Origin: an uncultured Alphaproteobacteria bacterium
Lineage (GTDB): Bacteria; Pseudomonadota; Alphaproteobacteria; Rs-D84
DNA length: 11,687 bases
Reading direction: 5' to 3'
NCBI GenBank assembly: GCA_946625925.1
Contig: CAMOTP010000031.1
Coordinates: forward strand, 1 to 11,687
Below the pieces are notes generated by a model that saw only the letters and a list, made by a program, of their open reading frames with translations, searched no databases and was not told the origin of the DNA. A program made the translations under genes and the position numbers. Positions within the stretch are counted from its first letter, which is position 1. The number at the start of each line of letters is the position of its first letter. Below are positions 7,198 to 11,687 of this stretch, in pieces.

Positions 7198-8157
7198 TTA
7201 TACAACCTCGGTTACTGCACGCAGACCGCCTTCGCGTGATAACTGTACAACGTGAATCTTGCGTTTCATTTCTGTAATCAATTCAGAACGATTATATGCA
7301 GGCTGGGTATGTAAAATTCTATCAGCAAAAGCTGCATAGGCGGCTTCGGCTGACTCTGCGTGAATTGTTGTATAAAAATGGTCGTGTCCAGTTCCCAGCA
7401 TTTCCCACAGTGTTGATGCATTGCTAGTAGAAATTTCACCGCCAATAATAACATCAGGTGTCATACGAACCACCAAATCTAACAAACGGGCATAATTAAA
7501 ACTGTTGTTTTGTTCTGTTCTGGATAAAATAAAATGAACACGATTTTCCTGTGATACACGAATTTCCCTGGCGTCTTCAACCGTTATTACACGTGCATTT
7601 TTATCTATCAACGTCAGCATATGGTTCAAAAATGTTGTTTTTCCAGTTGCGGTTGCACCACTAATCAGAATAGGGCTGCCGTCATTTATTGCGGTCATCA
7701 ACCGGTCAAAAGGATCATCGGGTCGGGCTTTTTCACGTGGCTTTATCTGTAATAACTGTTTGCCATGTTCCAGATGATAATTTTCAAAACTTGTATCTGT
7801 GACACCACCACCACGAATAGATAAAGCGACACCGCCAGTTAAATCATTGTCGTCATATTGAACATTTGGGCCTGCAATAGCGGAAAAACGGTGGTTCCCA
7901 GGTAATGTTGCATACACCACCGGCACCCCATGATAAGGATCAAACGGTTGTTCATAAATATTTGCCACTGTATGAATTAAATCAACCAGATATTTTTTTG
8001 TCAGTTGCGGTGCAGCATATGCCACCCATGGTACACGTGCACCATGCAAACGCATCCATACCTGGCCTGCGTGGTTTATAGCAATTTCTTCCACAAAGGA
8101 TGGAGTATAGAACTCTTCCAATGGTTTTAATAAAGATTCCAAAACAACATTCATCAT
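7198..8157 (-). CDS. VirB11-like secretion/pilus ATPase
   Basis: The 319-residue protein belongs to the VirB11/PilT/GspE traffic ATPases, hexameric enzymes at the cytoplasmic face of type IV secretion or pilus machines. Residues 5-45 (PLEEFY...VEEIAIN...GQVWMR) match the VirB11 N-terminal domain. Walker A is GATATGKTT (167-175), the Asp box is VITVEDAREI (190-199), Walker B is DVIIGGE (235-241), and the His box is GTGHDHFYTTIHAES (255-269). The length fits VirB11 and is shorter than CpaF/TadA, which have extra N-terminal sequence. The His box reads HDHFYTT where HPGSxTT is usual. No other secretion gene is in the window. The gene starts with ATG-ATG, has no ribosome-binding site, and its promoter predicts a 3-nt leader. 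It diverges from two lipoprotein genes, which may or may not be functionally linked. Confidence 0.88.
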   Translation of the reverse strand: MMNVVLESLLKPLEEFYTPSFVEEIAINHAGQVWMRLHGARVPWVAYAAPQLTKKYLVDLIHTVANIYEQPFDPYHGVPVVYATLPGNHRFSAIAGPNVQYDDNDLTGGVALSIRGGGVTDTSFENYHLEHGKQLLQIKPREKARPDDPFDRLMTAINDGSPILISGATATGKTTFLNHMLTLIDKNARVITVEDAREIRVSQENRVHFILSRTEQNNSFNYARLLDLVVRMTPDVIIGGEISTSNASTLWEMLGTGHDHFYTTIHAESAEAAYAAFADRILHTQPAYNRSELITEMKRKIHVVQLSREGGLRAVTEVV

Positions 8158-8166
8158 TTTATTTTA

Positions 8167-8195
8167 ATTTTATCATAAATCGGCTCTTGAATCAA
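8167..8195 (-). promoter_or_regulatory. Promoter of the virB11-like gene
   Basis: On the minus strand, TTGATT (8190-8195) and TAAAAT (8167-8172) are 17 bp apart. The predicted start near 8160 is 3 nt before the first ATG (8157). The -35 overlaps that of the divergent lipoprotein promoter. Confidence 0.65.
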
Positions 8196-8215
8196 AATAG
8201 TTTATTTGTTAAAAT
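8187..8215 (+). promoter_or_regulatory. Promoter of the lipoprotein unit
   Basis: TTGAAT (8187-8192) and TAAAAT (8210-8215) are 17 bp apart. The predicted start near 8222 gives a leader of about 19 nt with AAGGA before the ATG at 8241. The near-palindrome TTGAATCAA (8187-8195) supplies the -35 for both directions. Confidence 0.65.
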
Positions 8216-8240
8216 TAAAAAAAAGGAAAGAGAAAAAGAA

Positions 8241-8807
8241 ATGAAAAAATCAATACTATTCGCATTACTGCTTACACCGCTGTTTGCTGGTTGTAACACC
8301 GACAGACCATATGATGTTGATGATTTTGCCAATGGCGGTGAAAATGCACCATACTATAATGAACGTACATCTGGTTTTATGGATTCAACCAATGAATATG
8401 CTGAAATCGATTCGATGCGTCCTCGTACAGATGCTGAAAAAGATGCCTCACACAAACGTTGGAATTCTTCTCGTATGGAAACCAGATGGCAGGAATATCA
8501 TGGTGCCATGGTTCGTGTTCAAATTTTACTGGGCAACAGCGAATTACGTGAAATGCGTTTACGCATGATTCAGGGTGCTGATGGTATGGATATTGATGGT
8601 GATGCACGTACGGTATTGGCACGTGTTGCAGACTATGAAATGAAAAGGGTATGTGGACGCAATGTTGAAAATATCGTAATTGTGTACGATGAACCATCGT
8701 TCGAGGTTATGCGTCCAACACCATTCTTTGATTACAGGGTCGAGGCCGAAGGCGCAACTATGCGCGAATATGGTTTCCGCTGTGTTTACAATAAAACAAA
8801 AAAATAA
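8241..8807 (+). CDS. Lipoprotein of unknown function
   Basis: The gene encodes 188 residues from the ATG at 8241. An in-frame upstream ATG at 8100 would bury the signal peptide and lies before the promoter, so it is rejected. The signal peptide is MKKSILFALLLTPL with lipobox LFAGC, placing the lipid on Cys18. The next residues (NTDR) do not give an Asp at +2, so outer-membrane sorting is the default expectation. Residues 20-75 are acidic and low in hydrophobics, a likely flexible linker. Residues 80-185 look like a folded alpha/beta domain with two further cysteines (138 and 181) that could form a disulfide in the periplasm. I do not recognise the domain. AAGGA precedes the start. The FKBP lipoprotein gene follows after 31 bp and is probably in the same transcript. 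Confidence 0.85.
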   Translation: MKKSILFALLLTPLFAGCNTDRPYDVDDFANGGENAPYYNERTSGFMDSTNEYAEIDSMRPRTDAEKDASHKRWNSSRMETRWQEYHGAMVRVQILLGNSELREMRLRMIQGADGMDIDGDARTVLARVADYEMKRVCGRNVENIVIVYDEPSFEVMRPTPFFDYRVEAEGATMREYGFRCVYNKTKK

Positions 8808-8838
8808 ACTTAACTTTATTAACTAAAAAGGATAAAAA

Positions 8839-9171
8839 ATGAAGAAAATAGCTTGTTTGCTAGGTGTGTGTGGTTTGTTTGGTTTGGCTGCTTGTGACAG
8901 CAATGCTGGGGCAAAAAATGGTGACACTGTCGTTATTGATTTTGCTGGTTTTGATAATGGTGTTCAATTCGAAGGTGGCACTGCTGCAAATTATCCATTA
9001 ACATTGGGCAGTGGCACATTCATCCCAGGTTTCGAAGATCAATTGATTGGTGCCAAGGTTGGGGAACAACGTGATGTAAATGTTAAATTCCCAGACAATT
9101 ATCCTGCTGCACAATTGGCTGGTCATCCTGTTGTGTTCAAGGTCACAGTAAAAGAAATTCAATCAAAATAA
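8839..9171 (+). CDS. FKBP-type prolyl isomerase lipoprotein
   Basis: The 110-residue product has a lipoprotein signal (MKKIACLLGVCGLFGLAAC) with lipidated Cys19, then an FKBP-type peptidyl-prolyl cis-trans isomerase domain from about 27 to 107. The domain shows GDTVVIDFAGF, FEGGTAANYPLTLGSGTFIPGFEDQLIG and HPVVFKVTVKEI. This reads most like the PPIase domain of trigger factor (FEGGTAENFPLVLGSG-FIPGFEDQL), not like the periplasmic FkpA/Mip type. A trigger-factor-like domain on a lipid anchor would act on proteins in the envelope and not at the ribosome. There is no dimerisation domain, so it is close to minimal size. AAGGA precedes the ATG. It is the second gene of a two-lipoprotein unit ending at the hairpin 20 bp downstream. 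Whether it is an active isomerase or only a chaperone is unknown. Confidence 0.92.
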   Translation: MKKIACLLGVCGLFGLAACDSNAGAKNGDTVVIDFAGFDNGVQFEGGTAANYPLTLGSGTFIPGFEDQLIGAKVGEQRDVNVKFPDNYPAAQLAGHPVVFKVTVKEIQSK

Positions 9172-9189
9172 TATATCAAAAGATAAATA

Positions 9190-9218
9190 AAAAAAGGTGC
9201 GAATTTCGCACCTTTTTT
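9190..9218. terminator. Bidirectional terminator between FKBP and ackA
   Basis: GGTGCGA and TCGCACC form a 7-bp stem (8 bp with the inner A-T) with a minimal loop, flanked by an A run on the left and a T run on the right. It therefore works on plus for the lipoprotein unit and on minus for ackA, which ends at 9244. Confidence 0.92.
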
Positions 9219-9243
9219 ACTATTGCCCAATGTATAAAAGGGT

Positions 9244-10485
9244 TTATTTGGCAAAAGAATAATCCATTTTCAAATGATCAGGATTATATGTGCCATTCAT
9301 AATTGCTAAAGTATCTTCGACGATTACCAATTCTTCATTAGTTGCAACCATAATGATTTTGATTGGGCTGTCGTCTGTGCTGATAATAGCCTGGTCAACA
9401 CCCTTGCGTGCCAATGCAGCAGCATTTTTTTCAGCATCCAATTTGATACCCAATGGTTCCAATCCTTTACAGAATTGTGCACGTAAATAATCGTCATTTT
9501 CACCAACACCGGCTGTGAATACGATTGCATCAACATGGCCCAGTTCTGCTAAAAACGCACCGATGTATTTACGGACAGCATGTGCTTCCATTTCAATAGC
9601 CAATTTACATTCTGGTTTATTATCTTTATTTGCTTCTACATCACGACGGTCTGCAAAGCATTCTGTAATACCCAGCAATCCAGAATCTTTATTCAAATGT
9701 TTTTGCATTTGTTCTGGGGTCAATCCCAAACGTTGCATTACATACAAAACAACACCAGCGTCCAGGTCGCCTGGGCGTGTGCCCATAACCAAACCTGCAA
9801 CTGGGGTCATACCCAAAGATGTATCAACTGCGACACCACCACGAATAGCAGCAGCCGAAGCACCTGAACCAATATGCAGAGTTATTAAATTGCATTCTGA
9901 TGCTGGTTTGCCCAATATAGATGCTGCGCGTTTAGAAACATACAAATGTGACGTTCCATGAAATCCATAACGACGTACACCTAATTCTTTGTACCAAGAT
10001 GCAGGCACAGCATAACGATAAGCATAATCTGGCAAAGTATTATAAAAAGCTGTATCAAATACTGCAACCTGTGTGGCATTTGGTAATAATTGCTTTGCTG
10101 CCATAATACCAACCAATGCCGCTGGATTGTGCAATGGTGCAATCATAGACAATTCATCGATTTTTTTAATAACTTCATCTGTAATTTCAACAGAATTAGC
10201 AAATTTTTCACCACCCAACACAACACGATGACCAACACCATTGATTTTACTAATATCAATTGATGCCTCGCGCAATAAACCGATAACAACATTCAATGCT
10301 TGATTATGGTCTTGCATAGAAACATCTTTGCGTACTTTTTCGCCATCAGGATATTTTTGTGTGACAAAAGAATCAGGCAAACCGATTTTTTCAACGTTTC
10401 CGCTGACGATTGGTTTTTTTGTATCGGCATCAAAAACTTGATATTTCAAAGAAGAAGAACCGCAGTTCAAAGCAAGTATATACAT
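9244..10485 (-). CDS. ackA: Acetate kinase
   Basis: AckA interconverts acetyl phosphate plus ADP with acetate plus ATP, giving substrate-level ATP in fermentation. The 413-residue protein is full length for the family. Seen in order: LALNCGSSSLKYQVF with Asn7, GVGHRVVLGGEKF with Arg87, PLHNPAAL, AVFDTAFYNTLPDYAYRYAVP with the catalytic Asp144, RRYGFHGTSH with His176, LHIGSGASAAAI, MTPVAGLVMGTRPGDLDAG with the catalytic Arg237, FTAGVGEN, and ATNEEL with Glu384. A strong AAGGA precedes the ATG, and an extended -10 promoter gives a leader of about 27 nt. The usual partner, phosphotransacetylase (pta), is not adjacent in this window. Some family members use propionate or butyrate, but acetate is the default assignment. 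Confidence 0.97.
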   Translation of the reverse strand: MYILALNCGSSSLKYQVFDADTKKPIVSGNVEKIGLPDSFVTQKYPDGEKVRKDVSMQDHNQALNVVIGLLREASIDISKINGVGHRVVLGGEKFANSVEITDEVIKKIDELSMIAPLHNPAALVGIMAAKQLLPNATQVAVFDTAFYNTLPDYAYRYAVPASWYKELGVRRYGFHGTSHLYVSKRAASILGKPASECNLITLHIGSGASAAAIRGGVAVDTSLGMTPVAGLVMGTRPGDLDAGVVLYVMQRLGLTPEQMQKHLNKDSGLLGITECFADRRDVEANKDNKPECKLAIEMEAHAVRKYIGAFLAELGHVDAIVFTAGVGENDDYLRAQFCKGLEPLGIKLDAEKNAAALARKGVDQAIISTDDSPIKIIMVATNEELVIVEDTLAIMNGTYNPDHLKMDYSFAK

Positions 10486-10518
10486 ATTTTCATCCTTTTT
10501 TCTCTTAAAGACAGCCCC

Positions 10519-10547
10519 AGTGTAGCACCCACAAAATAAAAAATCAA
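10519..10547 (-). promoter_or_regulatory. ackA promoter, extended -10
   Basis: On the minus strand, TTGATT (10542-10547) and TACACT (10519-10524) are 17 bp apart, with TGC directly before the -10 (extended -10). The predicted start near 10512 gives a 27-nt leader with AAGGA. Confidence 0.6.
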
Positions 10548-10594
10548 CGACGAGAATTCTGTGTATTGATTTTTATGGACTTGTTGGTTTTTTT

Positions 10595-10609
10595 TGGTAT
10601 TCTGATAAT
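10595..10609 (+). promoter_or_regulatory. Candidate promoter of the winged-helix gene
   Basis: An extended -10, TGG-TATTCT (10595-10603), would start transcription exactly at the ATG at 10610, but no good -35 fits. The alternative, TTGTTG (10581-10586) with a 17-bp spacer to GATAAT (10604-10609), would start inside the ORF. The register is therefore unsettled. Confidence 0.35.
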
Positions 10610-11032
10610 ATGTTAACCAGTGTCAAAATTTATACTCAAAATCCTATTTGGCGTCACATTTTGTCAGAATTGGGCGCGACTATGACGGATTGTCCAAATG
10701 TGTTGGATGTAAATTTTGATGAAATAGCACCAGATTCTCCAATTTCTATTACGGAATTAAAATCATTGATATTGAACAGTGCGGATACAACGCATATTTT
10801 ACAACAGATATTTCACAATAACGTGCCGCAATTATCAGATGTCCAACAAAATATTATTATATCCTTGTGGCGCAGTGGTGGAATGTCCGGTGCTGAACTA
10901 AAAAACGCATTGGGATATATGCCTGATGTCGCGACACATACAATAGATACTGCAATATATACACTACGCAAATTATTTGGACACGATTTTATATTAAATG
11001 AACATGGGGTATATAAAATTGGCACTTTATAA
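10610..11032 (+). CDS. Small winged-helix DNA-binding protein
   Basis: The 140-residue protein has a C-terminal winged-helix domain of the OmpR/PhoB kind at about residues 73-138. It has a first helix (LSDVQQNIIISLWRSG), a second (SGAELKNALG), the recognition-helix pattern THTIDTAIYTLRKLFG that resembles the V-D-x-x-I-x-x-L-R-x-K-L motif of response regulators, and a closing hairpin (FILNEHGVYKIG). The first 70 residues are too short for a full receiver domain and contain no recognisable Asp-phosphorylation site, so it is not a standard response regulator. No ribosome-binding site is visible. The reading frame overlaps the start of birA by 14 to 35 bp depending on the birA start, so they are probably co-transcribed. 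Its target is unknown; a role in controlling biotin genes is conceivable but unsupported beyond the linkage. Confidence 0.7.
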   Translation: MLTSVKIYTQNPIWRHILSELGATMTDCPNVLDVNFDEIAPDSPISITELKSLILNSADTTHILQQIFHNNVPQLSDVQQNIIISLWRSGGMSGAELKNALGYMPDVATHTIDTAIYTLRKLFGHDFILNEHGVYKIGTL

Positions 11033-11684
11033 AGTAATATCTTTTGATAAAATTCCCAGTACGCAAACAACTGCCCAAGAATTGATTGCTTCTCATCGTG
11101 CTGGCGATCACAGTGTTGTTGTGGCTGCGGCACAAAGTGCGGGTCGTGGACGTTTTCGTCGGAAATGGGTATCGCATCATGGAAATTTATATGCCAGTTT
11201 TATTTATGCTTGCGAAGAACGTGATGCACGTTTGTCTTATGCTGTTGCATTGGCTGTTGCAGACACATTGTTTTCTTTTGGAATTGTACCAACTATAAAA
11301 TGGCCGAATGATATATTGGTTCAAGATAAAAAAATATCAGGCATTTTAATTGAATATTATTCACGATTCGTAATTGTTGGAATTGGAATAAATATTGCAA
11401 GTAATCCAACTGTTCCAGAATATAAAACAACAAAAATGAATGATTATATTACTGTCTCAGAACAAGATGTTTTAGGACGATTGATGAAGTTTCTGGATAA
11501 ATGGATGAAATCTGATTTTGCAACGGTACGCAGTCGATGGATGTCTTTGGCAACAGGATTAAATACGAACGTAAAATATCGCGGTGTAACTGCACAATTA
11601 ATTGGAATAAATGAAAATGGTGCACTGGTATTACGGTGCGGAACGCGTTATGTTTTGGCATACGGTGATGAAATCTTGATATAA
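10998..11684 (+). CDS. birA: Biotin-protein ligase, monofunctional
   Basis: BirA activates biotin to biotinyl-AMP and attaches it to the biotin-carrying lysine of acetyl-CoA carboxylase and related enzymes. This 228-residue form has only the catalytic and C-terminal domains: FDKIPSTQTTA at the N-terminus, the biotinyl-AMP loop GRGRFRRKW (49-57), GNLYASF (62-68), KWPNDILVQDKKISGILIE (101-119, with Lys112 as the likely key lysine), VGIGINI, and an SH3-like C-terminal domain (about 185-228). It lacks the N-terminal winged helix by which E. coli BirA represses bio genes. The start is uncertain: ATG 10998, ATG 11004 or TTG 11019 all lie within the end of the preceding winged-helix gene; none has a strong ribosome-binding site, although GGGG sits about 9 nt before the TTG. 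The gene ends 3 bp before the window edge. Confidence 0.93.
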   Translation: MNMGYIKLALYKVISFDKIPSTQTTAQELIASHRAGDHSVVVAAAQSAGRGRFRRKWVSHHGNLYASFIYACEERDARLSYAVALAVADTLFSFGIVPTIKWPNDILVQDKKISGILIEYYSRFVIVGIGINIASNPTVPEYKTTKMNDYITVSEQDVLGRLMKFLDKWMKSDFATVRSRWMSLATGLNTNVKYRGVTAQLIGINENGALVLRCGTRYVLAYGDEILI

Positions 11685-11687
11685 AAG

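Noticed and set aside
8100..8240. 47-residue N-terminal extension of the lipoprotein
   Set aside because: It would place the signal peptide and lipobox in the protein interior, it precedes the promoter, and it overlaps the virB11-like gene antisense.
10610..11684. A frameshifted, originally single BirA with N-terminal winged helix
   Set aside because: The upstream protein has its own 70-residue N-terminal part and an OmpR-like, not BirA-like, winged helix; both frames look intact.

Overview
The window is an AT-rich, densely coded bacterial chromosome segment with 14 protein genes and two tRNA genes. Several proteins look alphaproteobacterial: the GAPDH has the DLRRARAA / MIPTTTGAAKA block, and MiaA has the PYKL...ILDL...YSV-like segment common in that class. 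Lipoproteins with clear lipoboxes and an LptM-like mini-lipoprotein point to a Gram-negative envelope. A lone VirB11-type ATPase and acetate kinase would fit a small-genome, fermentative, perhaps host-associated alphaproteobacterium (for example an uncultured gut lineage). That placement is inference; there is no rRNA here.

Layout. Positions 1-363, minus strand: tRNA-Asp with its own promoter and terminator, then a consensus promoter driving a 37-residue lipoprotein gene and tRNA-Leu. 428-1426 minus: glyceraldehyde-3-phosphate dehydrogenase. 1543-2448 plus: miaA, whose 3' end overlaps by 20 bp the end of a convergent APH-type kinase gene (2429-3142 minus). 3212-5410 plus: priA. 5440-7161: the least explained block, with two tandem paralogous orphan genes on minus, a perfect palindrome in the divergent gap, and a third orphan gene on plus. 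7198-8157 minus: virB11-like ATPase, convergent with that orphan across a shared terminator and divergent from a two-lipoprotein unit (8241-9171, plus), whose second gene is a trigger-factor-like FKBP prolyl isomerase. 9244-10485 minus: ackA. 10610-11684 plus: a small winged-helix protein gene overlapping the biotin-protein ligase gene birA.

Most genes are housekeeping: glycolysis, acetate/ATP production, tRNA modification, replication restart and biotin attachment. The main cross-cutting observation concerns translation starts. Four or five genes (lptM-like, miaA, priA, virB11-like, perhaps the winged-helix gene) have a -35/-10 pair placed so that transcription should begin 0-3 nt before the start codon, with no Shine-Dalgarno sequence. 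Others (gap, ackA, both larger lipoprotein genes, the orphan genes) have a leader with AAGG/AGG-type sites. This suggests mixed leaderless and SD-led initiation. I found no CRISPR array, insertion sequence or prophage.
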